A stretch of 64,000 nt of DNA from Tetrapyrgos nigripes (GCA_013368315.1 JAACJM010000078.1:289544-353543), one strand, 5' to 3'. Counted from the stretch's first letter, positions 1-11,949 are shown. Notes: a model not told the origin generated them from the letters alone. Numbers and translations are program-made.

Positions 1-308
1 ACTCTCTAGCTGAGTAGCAGTTGAAGCTGGATGAGAAGAGTCCAATGCTTGCTTCTGCAGAGTTAATAACATGTGGAAAGTCTCAAGTGAGTGCATGATT
101 ACTTGCAATATCCTTCCCCACCACCTCTACCTCTACCTCTCCTTTCATGTCCTCATCATCTTCCAACCTCCCCTTCCAGCTGAGTGAACTTTTGGAGGAT
201 GAGGAAGTAAATGTACTAAGTAATCTAGGATAGCTAGAAATGTGTAAAACCATCCCCACAGCGAGAAGAATTTCCCTTCTTTGCCATAAGAAAGGATGAC
301 AGTCAGAA
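1..308. other. Downstream flank of the DUF6533 gene
   Basis: I see no gene here. It is the 3' flank and presumed 3' UTR of the minus-strand membrane protein gene ending at 309, with no recognisable repeat or RNA. Confidence 0.5.
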
Positions 309-2380
309 TCAATCGTCTCTTCCTATTTCTGATATCTCATCATCGAAATCCACTATAGTATCCAATATTACACTATGACTAACCCGACCGTTCCTCCTCC
401 TCAGACCCGAGACCGTTTCAAGTTCTAGATCATGATTTTCTGAATATGGCATAGTGGGGACAAAATCAATATCAATCAGCCTTTGAGAGGAGAGAATTCC
501 TTCATCGACTGATTTATGAAGGTTGAGAAGCATACGCGATGCCATTATTGCGGCGAAGTTGACTGCGAATGTAGATAGGGGTTCTGTGGTGTAGGCCTGA
601 GGTATACGAGGTGAAGGGAATTAAAGAGCCAGAAAAAGCCGAATGAGTTGGGAAACAAGGTGAATCATGTGGATACCTACCCCGGAGGCCTAAGCCAAAG
701 ATGTAAATGAGTAAAGCCGCAGGCGTATGGGGAAGCCTAACTCACATAGCACGTTGTTATATGTACAAGCGTCGCAAGCAGCTTCAACCTGGTATATTTC
801 AACATCTCGGCAGATGACATATAAAAAACCTCTACAGCGTCGACACTTACACATAGTACATGGCACCTGTTTGATGGATCACAATCGAGGAAAGAACAGA
901 TACATCCACCCAGGATTAGAATATGAGCAGAAAAGTTACTCACCATCTCTAAATAACAACGCAATCAACGGATCCGGCACCTGGGCATTGAAGCCATGAT
1001 AATGTCTCATTGACCAGGATTTCCATAGTGTTAATGAAAAGATGACGGAGTCGAAGGCTAGAATTAGGATCCATGGGAGTATTCGGCCTGTGGGAGAAGG
1101 AACAAAACGAGCAATCGGATTGAGCATGGGTTTGATGTAAGTACAAGTGAGGGACGCACGGAAAACACTGAGAAGACCAAGGTCGAATTCGAAGACAAGG
1201 ATGGGCGTTCAACATGAAGGTACCTGTTCCCGAGCTGAAACGTAGCCACTCACGCATCGAGAGGTACAGCGACCACACACCCTTCGGGTTGCAATTCCAT
1301 CTGTCTCATACCTTCGCCTGAGCTCCTCCACTGTGGATGTAGATATAGAGTACACACATCGTATGTAGACATATGGCGATGGATAACATAGAGGCATAGA
1401 GATCAGCAAATTGTACGCCAATTACTTCTTTGATTGAAGTCCACTCACCATAGCAAATCCCGCGATTGACAAAATGGGGACAACCATAATAACCAAAATC
1501 GGACGACTCCGTTCGTAAAGTGCGTATGTACGCATACCGAGGGTGCCTATCAGCGCCAGGGTGAGCGTAAATCAGGTAAACCGTGCCATAGGAAGATTCG
1601 AGGATTAGTACTTAGAAGTAAACCCACCGTATACAATCATAGCTTTCAAAATGGCCCAAACGATCCAGCAGAGATGGTATCGCCTGCACCTAGATACAAA
1701 CAAGCCAATTCAGAATCAAAGGGCAAATCTAGAATTTATCTTGATTGGAATTTACTGACGCCTGGAAAGTAAAAAGCAGAAAGATTGGTGTTCAGAGCCA
1801 GAGCCATGGCGTCAACGTATGATTAAAGAAAAAGCCGTGATGCATCGAATGAAGGGTTATGCACTCACGCTAGTACTCATCATCGAAAACTTCACTACTG
1901 TCACAGGAATATATCCGACCAACGCTAAATATCGCATAATAAGAAAGCAATAAGAGGATAGGATTTTAGGTCGTGTCCAGATGTACTCGACTTCATCGCC
2001 TGAAACAATATCAATCGGAGGCGAAAACATGACAGTCAACCACTGAGTACTAGGAAATTAGGATAGAAGTCAGGCGGAACTCACCGAAAGTGATAATATG
2101 ATCCCAAAAAAGAATCGCTATAAATTTTGCGCTTGTGGGTTACCAATGCGTCCACGTTGAAAAGCTTGCAAAAACGTACTGATACCCAGGAGATACATAT
2201 ACCTATGGACCATTCTGCGGACCCGCAGAGTATTAGGACCAGTGTTTATTAAAAACAGGCACCATTGTGAAGCGAACGGGCAAGCGAACGGGCAAGGACC
2301 CTGAAGAAATAGAACGGAGCTACTCACATCTGTCCTTCAATACCGACGATGCCAACGCCGGGATTGCTGCCCTGATCCAT
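309..2380 (-). CDS. DUF6533-type multi-pass membrane protein, many small exons
   Basis: This is a multi-exon gene of the basidiomycete DUF6533 family of multi-pass integral membrane proteins, whose function is unknown. I place the start ATG at 2378-2380 (MDQGSNPGVG...), followed by a GTGAGT donor. Small exons at about 2186-2214 and 2085-2117 splice in frame to give HRYMYLL and then FWDHIITF, the family's N-terminal signature. The exon at about 1857-2039 supplies DEVEYIWTRPK and a membrane segment. Another exon near 950-1127 encodes GRILPWILILAFDSVIF, and the last exon (309 to about 592, acceptor CCTCAG) carries FAAIMASRMLLNLHKS, the usual family C-terminus, ending in an acidic tail. Internal exons between 1130 and 1850 were not fully resolved. 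The conserved frame across introns suggests a working gene. Family assignment is firm; the exon list is incomplete. Confidence 0.78.
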
Positions 2381-3309
2381 AATGATATGACAATCTCCTC
2401 CTCAGGAGTCCAGGATGAGATCGGTTTGGTTTTGAAGGAAGAGGGAGGGGAGTCCTCAGTAGAGAGGCAACGGAAAGGAATTCGTCCATCTCAACCAGTG
2501 CGTCCTTTTATAAAAGCTTTTCGGCATTCGCCAAGTACGCGCTAGCCAATACCGTCCCTGCATCCCCACACCAGGATTCAAAATGATATTCATCTTCGCC
2601 TAAAAAATAGACCAAGGTGTGTGTTCATTATGCTTGACTTGACGCTCATCCTCTCCGTGACTGCGCCGTCGGACCGTAGACTCGTTGTCCAGGGAAACGT
2701 ATGTATATTGTATATCTCATTTGTATGTACTTCGTAGGTACTGAGACTTAGTCTGCATTGAGGCTCGAGAGTGCTTAGTATTAGTAACATACACACCCAT
2801 TTTCTGGTTTGTTTCAGGGTTACAAAAAGTCTTATTGCTTTCAAAAAAAAATGTTTCAAAGTTTCTGAGGGCCTAGGCAATGACGCAAACGGCGTCAATA
2901 GCCCGATCTGGCCCCGACCATTGAGTCGGACCATGTCGGCATCTCCCGACACATGGTCTAATTACACTGCGCTAATGTCGACTTCGCATCGCACCTGGGT
3001 CCTGTTACTGCGTGACAGCAATTGACACGTACCTTTGCGGACTTAGTCCATGAACTCCCACTTGACTCGTGAGTACCCCTGGTCCCATATGTAAGTACAG
3101 TAAGTACATACTGAGTTACTAAACGTCTCCTCAGACTATAAATGTAAGTAATTCAAATAATATTTGGAATATAGAGAGAGGGTGGTAGATGACGGAGCGA
3201 TCGTAGCACTTGCTCAGTAGACGCGTTGCGAATTTCCGAATGTACCAATCTCGTGCCAGAGACCGCGATTACTACTAACTAGAGTCTACTTGAATTAAAG
3301 CTAGAATCC
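2381..3309. other. Intergenic, promoter side of the DUF6533 gene
   Basis: The first part should hold the promoter of the divergent membrane gene. The rest has only short frames with no recognisable product. I see no repeat structure. Confidence 0.4.
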
Positions 3310-3643
3310 TCATTCTGGGAAAACGAGCGGAAGCATGGCTTCAAATATATCCCAAGCATTCACCATTGTCAGCTCTGGAACTTGAAGAGAATCATAAATC
3401 CCTTTAGCCCGCTGAGAATTCAGCTGGGACGGACTGAAGATCATCGCCCCCCATTTGCTGCATGATCTCCTGTACAACAGTACCATCCACAGGCAGTAGA
3501 TAGTTATCGCCATCCCAATTCTTGTAAAGAGCAAACTTTTCGTCCCGCGACATACCCGATGGTCCCCCGCTATTCTTATTCGTTCGCATCCTCACGCCGT
3601 TTCGGAATTCCATAAATTCGTTGAGCTCCTTTTGGAGTAACAT
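3310..3643 (-). pseudogene. C-terminal remnant of a fungal integrase-core domain protein
   Basis: Two overlapping minus-strand frames together give the tail of the DDE/integrase-core proteins common in Agaricomycetes. The first frame (3404-3643) has LQKELNEFMEFRN, then GPSGMSRDEKFALY and VVQEIMQQMGGDDL. The second frame (3310-3534) continues with YDSLQVPELTMVNAWDIF and ends LPLVFPE. Moving between them needs one frameshift, and no N-terminal or catalytic portion is present upstream, so this is a truncated, broken copy. The family is recognised from the order of these motifs by memory, not by search. Confidence 0.45.
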
Positions 3644-4118
3644 TGGCCACAGCCATTGACAAAGTATACTGAAATATTGTAATTCGTCAGATACAGGCCA
3701 CCAAATCTTTTCCTTCGCACCTTATATCTCCACTACCTCCCACGAGAATTTACTTAACTCACCCTAAACCATCACTAACTATGTCTCTCCAGATACTACC
3801 CAATTTTTCCCCTCGCTTGAGGTTCACTCCAATGCCACAGTCAACTCCATTTTATTCCTTGTCATGGATTAATTACCACTGTCCCTTTTTGCCTTTTAAT
3901 GTCCCTACCTGACATACAAGATCTTTCAGTGATGTTGGGGTCACTCCCCATGCAGCATGGGTTTTACCTGAGCCCAGCTAAGACCTTCATAGGCACAGTG
4001 TGGTTATGCCTGAATAGGGGCCAGGTTTTTCACCCTGACATCATACACAAACTTGGAGAAAGCGCTCACGTATTGTCCATTTACTATTGATTCTTCTCTT
4101 CCTGTCCTTCATAGTACG
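3644..4118. other. Intergenic, nothing recognised
   Basis: AT-rich sequence without a supported gene. A 63-residue frame at 3899-4090 has no family features. Confidence 0.4.
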
Positions 4119-4126
4119 TATTTACG

Positions 4127-4694
4127 TAGGGCTCCTATCGGATCGGATTGGGTCGGATTCGGATGCCATCCGCTAGGATTGTGGTCTGAAAAAACCCAAT
4201 CTGCATCCGCCGGATGATCGCCGGATGAGCGCAGCTTTGACGCACCTTCACTGTATGATGCCTGAGAGTCTCGTTCTGCGCTTTTTTTTCAAGTATTTTC
4301 GTTCAATTCTATGCTTTGAAGTAGAGTACTTATTTTAATTATGAAAATCATGGGGTACATACTACAGAGTCTCTCAGTTGCTTTCAGTGCTTCAAGAAAG
4401 AATGTTCTCACACTAAGTAGACTACCATTAAAATTGCAGGTCACTTTGTAGATTAAAAAATAAAACTAAAATGAGATGCGAGTTACTGTATAGTACCTCG
4501 GGAAAGCCCGAGACTGGTCAAAATTTGCCAACAATGAAGAATTCGCACGCTCCTAACCCATCCGCAGATCATCCTCGGATTGGTCGGATGCCATTCGTCG
4601 GTCGGTGGAGGAAGAGAAGCACCATCCGCATCCGAATCCGAAGCAGCAATCGGAGTCGGATGGCGTCGGATCATCTGATCCGATAGGAGCCCTA
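4127..4694. mobile_element. hAT-like MITE, 568 bp, with 8-bp TSD TATTTACG
   Basis: The element begins TAGGGCTCCTATCGGATC and ends in the exact reverse complement, an 18-bp perfect terminal inverted repeat that continues imperfectly inward. It is flanked by identical 8-bp direct repeats TATTTACG at 4119-4126 and 4695-4702, which is the target duplication length of hAT transposons. Both subterminal regions are crowded with CATCCG/CGGATG hexamers, the kind of clustered motif a hAT transposase binds. The interior has no transposase coding, so it is non-autonomous and must have been moved in trans. Its ends differ from those of the hAT element at 5357, so a different source element is implied. Confidence 0.85.
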
Positions 4695-4702
4695 TATTTA
4701 CG

Positions 4703-5348
4703 TTTCTGGCTGTACTCTGTACTTAGCGTCCATCATCAAAAATTCCCACTCAGGCCCCGTCATTTTTTGGCGGGGTCGTGTCTCGGCTAAACCTCTGCAT
4801 GAGCAAGTTTAAGTTGTCTGACCCGTTCCAGATGGGCGAGTGTATCACACAATTTGCACACGATTAGTAGGGCTGACCCGCGCCACTTGGGCACTTTTCG
4901 CCCTCAACACGTGATGTTCTCACAGTCCAAAAAGGCAAACCTTTGATGGGCCATGGGCCAAGCCCAGAGTTCCATCGTTCTTCCTCCAGAGGTGCTTTCT
5001 TTGTATGTTTTTGGCCTCTGGTTGAAGTCATGAGTGTTGTTTCACTACAAAAGCCTCAGAGCTGTGGTGAGGCAAAGTCAACCTGATATACAAGCTCTTA
5101 AATACCATGGAATAGCATAAAAATGATACATTTGGGCTTGCTAAGGTAATATACAGTGTAAACATGATATAAAGACCTCATAAAGACATGTTGAACACAT
5201 CCAAAAGATACTAAACTACACTATCCTATCCTGTCCAACTCATTAGCACAAAATGGGCCTCTGGCCCTGGAAGAACCACAACATAACCCTGAAAGATGAG
5301 CAAGTTAGCAAAACACTGAAGGCACACTATAGAAGCAAACTGATAGTG
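4703..5348. other. Flank between MITE and hAT; holds one arm of an older inverted repeat
   Basis: No gene is seen. Positions 4893-4922 (around CCCTCAACACGTGATGT) recur in reverse complement at 10674-10702 on the far side of the hAT element, which may mean the hAT landed inside an older inverted-repeat element. Confidence 0.4.
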
Positions 5349-5519
5349 AAAAAAAGCAGTGTTGTCATAAGTTAAGCCTTAAGAACACCCTTAAGATAAG
5401 CCTTAGCATCAGCCCCAACCCTTATTAACCCTTAACTACCCTTAATAATCAAGTTTAGTGCGAGTCGTTGACAGACAACCTGCACTAAGGAAAAATTCCT
5501 GTCTACAACCTCCTTCGAC

Positions 5520-8500
5520 ATGCCTCCTCTTCTTGGGCCCCTCTGGCAATTCTTTCACCATAGTACTGGCAAATCTAATTCTTCCCACAACCAAGCTTAC
5601 TGTCTCGGGTGCATTCAGAAGCACCATCCAGAAGGAGTTGCAATACAGTTGGATGAAAATGGAAAGGAGGTTTTTAATTTGAGTGACACATAGTTTGTCA
5701 CTGGTGTGTGTCTGAACTGTATGACATTGCCTGTCTCTCATGACCTTGTAGCCCTCACTGTCAACAGCACCAAGTACGCTATGATGCTGCACTGTAAGGG
5801 GACAGTTTCCTTTTCCTTTCTCTTCTCCTTTAGGACTTGTTTATTCTTGTTTTATCTGGACTCCATTGACTTGTTTACCATTGTTCCATTGTTTCATCAT
5901 CCATCATTATTGTTCATCATTCTGATCTCCCATCATTCCACTTTTCTATTACTTTGTTGCTGCTGTATAGTTTTGCAGATCTTTTCCCAGGCCTTCATAC
6001 CAGTATATATACCCCTTCCCTGCAGGCGAGTATCCTTGAGTTTTTCTCTTTGGATCTGCTCCTGCAGGTGTGTAGTATGTTAGTCTTGTATCATCTAGCG
6101 CTGACTTATATATACTTTGGATCTCCTCCTGCAGTTGTTAAGTGATTGCCTCACATGTCAGGAGTCGCCCTTACATGCACATTTTAAAGTGTCCCAATGT
6201 GTCGAAGCAGGCTAAAAAGGTTGTGCAAGAGCTCAAGTCTGGTGAGAAGGGAGAAGATGAGGGTACCGAAGCTGATGATGAGTCTGTGGATGGGGAGGGG
6301 ACTTCCTCTCGACCCTTGAAGAGAAAGAAACTTGACAAAGTCAAGACATACACACAGCAGACCCTCAAACTTCCCAAGGGACCAGATATTCCATTCACAG
6401 ATGAGCAAAAGAAGGCCATCAAGAAGCAATTTGGCTGTGCGACTGCATCTGCAAATCTCCCATTCCACTGGATACATGACCCTGAAGTGATTGCACTTCT
6501 TCTGATGTTTTGTTCACCAGAGCGTTGAGAACTTGCTGGCCAGATCCTTTATGAAGCATATGAAGAGGTTGAGGAGGAACTCATTGAGACTCTCAATAAG
6601 CAGAATGTCACCATGTCATATGTATATCAATGATTCAAGTTTGCTTTATCACATTCTTTTCAAGAGGTTGACATTTTTGTACAGGACTGATGGATGGAAG
6701 GATATCTCATGCAATTCCATTGCTGGTGTCAATGTTTCTGCATCTTTCCAGGTATGTCATATGTTATGCATTTTTATGTGAAATCTCATTGCCTGATGCA
6801 TACCAGCCATATCTTATTGAGCTTCAGAAAACCAATAAGGACAAAAAGGATGCAGTATCCTTTTGTGAAGCCTACAAAGATATGGTTGACTGTACCGAAG
6901 TCAAGTACAAGTGTAATATTGTTGCGTTTACAACAGATAATGATGGTGTTGGTGGTGCTGGGCGTAAGTTACTTGTTGAAAAACAACCGTGATTGTTGGG
7001 TACTCCTTGCACTGCTCATCAGGTAAGTGCTTTGATTTCATATACTGTTGATATCACTGGGTCTTACATTTTTACAGTGCCAACTTGTTCTTGGTGATTA
7101 CTTCAAAGAGAACAAGGAAGCAGCTGGTTATTCAGAGGATGCATCTGAGCTTTTAGGATGGATTCTCAATCATTCCAAAGTTCATGACATTTTTGACCAG
7201 ACACAGCTGGAGAAAAGTCCTGAGCTGAGGGAGCCACTGGCTTATATCATGGTGAGTCTTACACACTGAACCACGCATTTTTGCTCTTTTGATCGCCTTT
7301 GTGATCTCAAGGATCCTCTTCAGCATGCTGCTTTTCTCAAACACAGAGATATTATTGCGGTGCAGGTTGGTGCAGAGAAAAACAACCGAAAGAAGCAGGA
7401 GATGGAGGACTCTGCAAATAAACAATGTGATCTCATTATGGACAACGTGTTCTGGAATGGCTTCAGGTCTGTTGTGGAAGATATTGAGCCAATCTGCTAT
7501 GCTGTCAATATTTGCCAAGGCAATAAAGTATGTCCAGACCAAGTACTACTTGTCCTTGGTGGTCTTTTCCTGCATTTTAGTCATCATACAAAGCCTGCAG
7601 TCAGGGATGGAATGAAGAAGCGATTGGAAAAGAGGTGGAAGTCTTATGATCAGGAGTTTTTTTGTGTTTGCTATGGTCTTGAATCCATTTGAGCAGTTGG
7701 ATCAGTTTGGAGAAGCGGCAAAGATTGGAATTTGGACTTTGCTAGAGTACTTCAAGAAGGTGAGTACTAGTTGAGAGCCTGTACTCAAGCTTATGCTTTC
7801 ATTTTGATCACTAGTTTTATCAATGTGTCAATTCCTGTCCTCCTCACTCAGGCCTCACAGATGAACAACTTGCTGAGTTCGACTTGGCCAAGGAAAAATC
7901 AGAGGTTGATGTTGCAAAGGCATTCATGCAGTATATGTCATGGACTGGGGACTTTGGTGACTTTAAAGCCAACAAAGATACTGTTCAAAAAACTTTTGTA
8001 CATTCCAGTATTTCCTGAATTCTGAATGCTTCTAGACTGCTCACATATTCTTAGGACAATGATTGATGCAAGGATAAAGAACGAGTCTAAAGACTCTTCA
8101 CAAAACTAGTGAGATGTGAAGATCTCAAACTCGATCTACATGCCTCAAGGCTGATATGATAGAATATGAAGCTTTGGGGTGAACAGTGACTGGGCACCTG
8201 ACGAGGACTTAGGCAAAGCTAAATTGGAAGTGGGTGGTTGACAAGACGTTTATTGCTTGTTACCTATGCATATATATACTAGAAGTACAAGTCAGAATGA
8301 GTCATAAAAGAGGCAGTGCGTATTGATAATGACTATAATAAAATGAGTCAAAAAGTAGTAAGTTTGAGTCAAGTACAGCATCTAAGCAGTGTAGTAGTAC
8401 ACAGGGATACACAGTAAAATGAAATAGACACGAGGAGAGGATGCACAAAGCTGAAATATCAATAGGCAAAATAATGTCATATCACATGACTGATATTCAT

Positions 8501-9957
8501 AAAACCCAAGTGTCTTGTGCAGAGAGGAGTGGCATAGGGGAATATGGAACAAATATAGATACCATAAAACAGTATCTTATGATCCTATACAATTCTGGGA
8601 GCACTGTCTCGAGTTAGCAGAGTTTGCGATCTTGATTTTGACAGTAGTCATGAACTCTGCCGCTGATGAGTGGCTTTTCTCTAACTTGAAAATCACAAAA
8701 ACTCGATTGTGCAACCATCTGAAGCTTCCTTGCCTTCAGAAAATGACCAAGGCAAGTTTCTACATATATTCTACATGCCTCCTGCAACTGAGAATCCTAA
8801 ACTACACCTTTGGATTTTAGGTTCAAGCAAAGATTCAGTCTCAGCAGATTCAAGGCCAAGTTGTGGATATCTGTTCAAAGCACAAGAATCATTCCAATGA
8901 ATGTGTACAAATTCTATTAGCAGTTACGAGGCCCTTAAAGGCCGAGTTAACTTATGTCAACCTCGAAAATTTTACCATGACCTCAAACTCCCACCCCTTT
9001 TTGTTGCCACTCAATCAGCTGTATGACCACTGCGTGTTGTCACCAGTTGTCACCAGTCATCACCCCACGCCAGTCTCTACTTTCCTGACAACCTGAAATG
9101 TCCAGACTCAGTCTGGACCAGGTCCAACAACCATTGACGTCATGCCAGTGTGTCAACTCATCTCACCTTCACTGCCAGCATCGTGCTTCATGGGATACTT
9201 ACTTGCATCCATGGCTTTCTCTCTGGAAGTGTGGCCATACTAATTATTATCTGAGATTTGCCAGCACTCACTGCCTTACTTCCTCCACTTCTGAAGCTTG
9301 GCTTTGGCCTCGATGCCCTCATAATTCTTGCCTCTCCATTGTCATCAATTTATGTTTAGCAACCTGTAGCAACCTCAAAGTCTTTTCCACAGGTTCAAAC
9401 TCCCAACTTACTCATACTGCTTTGCAAGTAGCTGCAATGTAGTCAATACAAGAGTGAAATTTTGGTATGATTTTGTTGAGGAGGGCCTCGTAACTTGCCA
9501 TGCGAAGCAGTGGCACCTTTCCCCAGTGCCTTGATACAAAGATCTATTGGATGACAATGATTCTATTGATACAATTTACACTGCTTCTCGCACAGGTTGG
9601 AGATGGGAGCTTCAAAAATGGATGGATGAGGTTGATTGTGAGGAATTGGAGCAGTTTCAGAGAGAGGGGACTGAGGAAAGTGGTGAACTAGATGTGGATG
9701 AGAATTCAGATATGGATGTTAATGAATCTACCAGCTCAACAGCGCAGCCTGTCAATCGCAAATGGTTGCCAATCACCCTTGACAAACTTTTCAGAGGGAC
9801 CCCAAAGCAACCGTTGAATGACTTCATTGCTCCTCGTACAGATTGCCAAGCATATAATGAAGAGGTGATGATGATGGAGCTTCTCGCAGTGGAGTATTCT
9901 GATGAACCACCAGATGATGGAGAGCTTGAAGGGTCTGGTGATGATTATGGCGCATAA
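5520..9957 (+). pseudogene. hAT transposase, broken
   Basis: The start ATG at 5520 opens a BED-type zinc finger: W and F in LGPLWQFFHH, then the C-x2-C of AYCLGC and a following H. An in-frame TAG near 5679 breaks it. Exons from about 6190 give KCPNVSKQAKK and the conserved block from YTQQTLKLP to DPEVIALLLMFCS. Later pieces contain TDGWKDIS, FTTDNDG, CQLVLGDYFKEN, ILNHSKVHDIFDQTQ and VCPDQVLLVLGGLFLHFS, in the family order. The hAT dimerisation region is at 8575-8760, with NSAADEWLFSNLKITKTR. The reading then runs into a 604-bp insertion and resumes at 9528 with YKDLLDDND, where CGA appears to have become TGA, ending in an acidic tail at 9957. Several frameshifts and stops make it non-functional. 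Confidence 0.8.
8924..9527 (-). repeat. Dispersed repeat family, copy A (604 bp), inserted in the hAT gene
   Basis: Reads in reverse complement as a member of the family also seen at 14212, 35435 and 45299. One end is ACTGGGG followed by a conserved segment including GCTTCG and TGGCAAG; the other end is GGCCTTTAAGGGCCTCGTAA. It separates two parts of the hAT transposase frame that would otherwise join, so it inserted after the hAT. A target duplication of about 3-4 bp (AGT/CAGT) is possible but not certain. Confidence 0.65.
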
Positions 9958-9984
9958 ATTGTACTTTTCGAAAACTCTCTGTCA

Positions 9985-10430
9985 TTACAGCAGTTTGCAA
10001 AATTAATGAGACTCGCGTAGAATACAGCAAACAATTATAATAGCTGAACTAGTGTATACGTATGTGTCTTCATCTTCTACTTCATCTATGCTGTCTACCA
10101 CAACGTCTACATTGCCTATACTTTCTTCTGGCTCACTATGTCTTCTGACCATGATGAGTTTGACTCTTCTCAGCCTGACTTCCCTGAAGACCCTTTGTCA
10201 TTGCCAAATTGAATGCACAAAGAACTGGGAAGGGCAGATATGAGATATGAGAGATGCTGACAGTGTAGAAGGGAAGAGCTGGGTTGGGGGCAGCATAAAC
10301 GACGTGGAAGACAAAGGACACACAGTAGACAGTACGGATCAAGCTATTTTTATTATTGTTTGCTGTATTCTACTGAGATCAATTGTCCCCCACGAGTCTC
10401 ATTAATTTTGCGAACTGCTGTAAGCCTTAA
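9985..10430. repeat. Inverted duplication in the hAT 3' region
   Basis: About 75 bp at 9985-10045 (ACAGCAGTTTGCAAAATTAA onward) recur in reverse complement at about 10350-10430, separated by roughly 300 bp. The arms share AATTAATGAGACTCG and GAATACAGCAAACAAT. This foldback sits between the transposase stop and the element's right end. Confidence 0.65.
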
Positions 10431-10524
10431 ATACCCTTACCTTAATAACCGTTAATAAGTATTTAAGCCCTTAAGAAAAATTTTCACCCTTATTAAGCCC
10501 TTAATTGACATCACTGAAAAAAAG

Positions 10525-11463
10525 AGACAAGGCATAGAGAGAGAACAGAGCAGGCCTAAGACCAGGGGGAGGGAGGGCGTTCGCGAGTGTTGGTGGTGGT
10601 GGTGGTGATGAAAGAACAATCAATGAACAAGCAAAACACACTGGACGCTTTCAGTCAGCTGACTGAAGCTCCATTGGGACATCACGTGTTGAGGGCGGAA
10701 AGTCAAAACCACCCATGCCAGCCAGTTATTAGATAAGTAAGAAATATTCTCATGAGTGGTTTCCCTGCTTCCTTGCCATATCTCAGGCCAGAAATTACAG
10801 ATTTTAATTCATATTCTATCAGCTGTAACATCCACCCTTCTGCATGCCAAAAATCCTGACTGAAAACGAAGCAGAACTTGTGGAAAGACCTGAAGTCCAT
10901 TTCCACGTGAACACAGCCACTTCCACATCAAGCTTTGGGCTGCAAATTTACCCGCTCAATAACTACAGTTTCCACTCATTCTATTGCCCTGAAAATTTGT
11001 ATGTACAATCTTCTGTATATAAGTACATTAAAGAAACAATGAAGCAATTTGGTGTGGAAATCCTTGTGCCTTTGCCATGCCGACATTAATTACATAATAA
11101 GGTGCTGGCATGGCTCACGCTCAGAGATTACCAAAAGACTAATTATCTGGTCATATTTGTTCAGTTAGTCGGTAATATGAGGTGCAGGTGCATTGTCACA
11201 GATGAGTGCATATTTCCACAGACCAGCACAAACCAGCGCATAGCGGGTTTTCACTGGAAGTAAGTAATGAAGAGAGTGTGGGCCAGTGCTGAGGCATGGT
11301 GAGTACGAGGCCAGAGGGAATGGTGAAGTACACATTATTTTTTTATGGCAAAATGTTATACCACTATAGATAGGGTAGAAAACACATAAGAAGCAATCCA
11401 GAAAGTTAGAAATCTATTCAATACCCAATCAACACGTTTCCAAACAAATCAACTCTCCAGATG
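10525..11463. other. Intergenic, right flank of the hAT element
   Basis: No supported gene. A short TGG/GGT repeat lies near 10590-10608, and the second arm of the outer inverted repeat is at 10674-10702. Confidence 0.4.
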
Positions 11464-11949
11464 TTACAAACCAAGCTCTAACATGAAAGGCTGAACTATA
11501 CATGGGCAGAGAAAGGTAATGAGTGAGCACACCAGCATAGGACAGGTCAAGACAATAAGAAGCATCTGAGCAACTGAAAGAACAAGCTTGATTTGATATC
11601 TGATAACTGACGTGAATATAGAACCAATGTACAGCTTAGATCGGTAATCATTCAAGGACATTGAGTGCTGATCATTGTACAACGTTGAGTTGTGATCATA
11701 AAGCGACGTCAAGTTGTAATCATAAAACGACGTTGAGCCATCATTGGAACAAAGAATAGAAGCATAAGAGAAAGAGAACCCAGAGATGTGACTGTTGCGA
11801 GCGAAATCTTCAAAAGTGTAACTGTCTCGAATGAGATTTTGCAATCCGACTGGAAAGAGTTCTCCCAAGGCATAGCAAACAGCAATGTTGCATTCATGAC
11901 CTAGTTTAAATGTGCACAGAGTCACATAAGAGAGGTTGAGAAACACCAA
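11464..11949 (-). CDS. Hypothetical 161-residue frame with four 8-residue repeats
   Basis: An open minus-strand frame whose middle is built from a degenerate 24-bp tandem unit (about 11635-11735). It is translated as TSFYDYNL, TSLYDHNS, TLYNDQHS and MSLNDYRS. The last 45 residues are strongly hydrophobic (VLSVAQMLLIVLTCPMLV). Part of the upstream sequence (a GTTGAGAAACACCAA-like stretch) is duplicated near 12130-12165, so the area has grown by local duplication. I do not recognise a family, and it may be a non-coding tandem repeat that is open by chance. Confidence 0.25.
   Translation of the reverse strand: MVFLNLSYVTLCTFKLGHECNIAVCYALGELFPVGLQNLIRDSYTFEDFARNSHISGFSFSYASILCSNDGSTSFYDYNLTSLYDHNSTLYNDQHSMSLNDYRSKLYIGSIFTSVIRYQIKLVLSVAQMLLIVLTCPMLVCSLITFLCPCIVQPFMLELGL

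Larger units (their letters stand above)
5357..10516 (+). mobile_element. hAT DNA transposon, 5160 bp, with 8-bp TSD AAAAAAAG
   Basis: The left end reads CAGTGTTGTCA and the right end is the complement of CAGTGATGTCA, a typical hAT terminus. Identical 8-bp repeats AAAAAAAG flank it at 5349-5356 and 10517-10524. Subterminal zones on both sides are rich in TTAAG/CTTAA-type motifs (about 5370-5455 and 10420-10505). The interior carries one plus-strand transposase gene that is now broken. The element has itself been hit by a 604-bp repeat at 8924-9527, and possibly by a second insertion between about 8005 and 8570. A 345-bp relative lies at 24610-24954. Confidence 0.88.

Noticed and set aside
5706..6083. 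125-residue hydrophobic plus-strand frame
   Set aside because: Pyrimidine-rich intron-like or insertion sequence inside the broken hAT transposase gene; hydrophobicity comes from T richness.
9098..9442. 114-residue plus-strand frame
   Set aside because: Lies wholly inside dispersed repeat copy A; no family features and opposite to the orientation of the coding-like core of the repeat.
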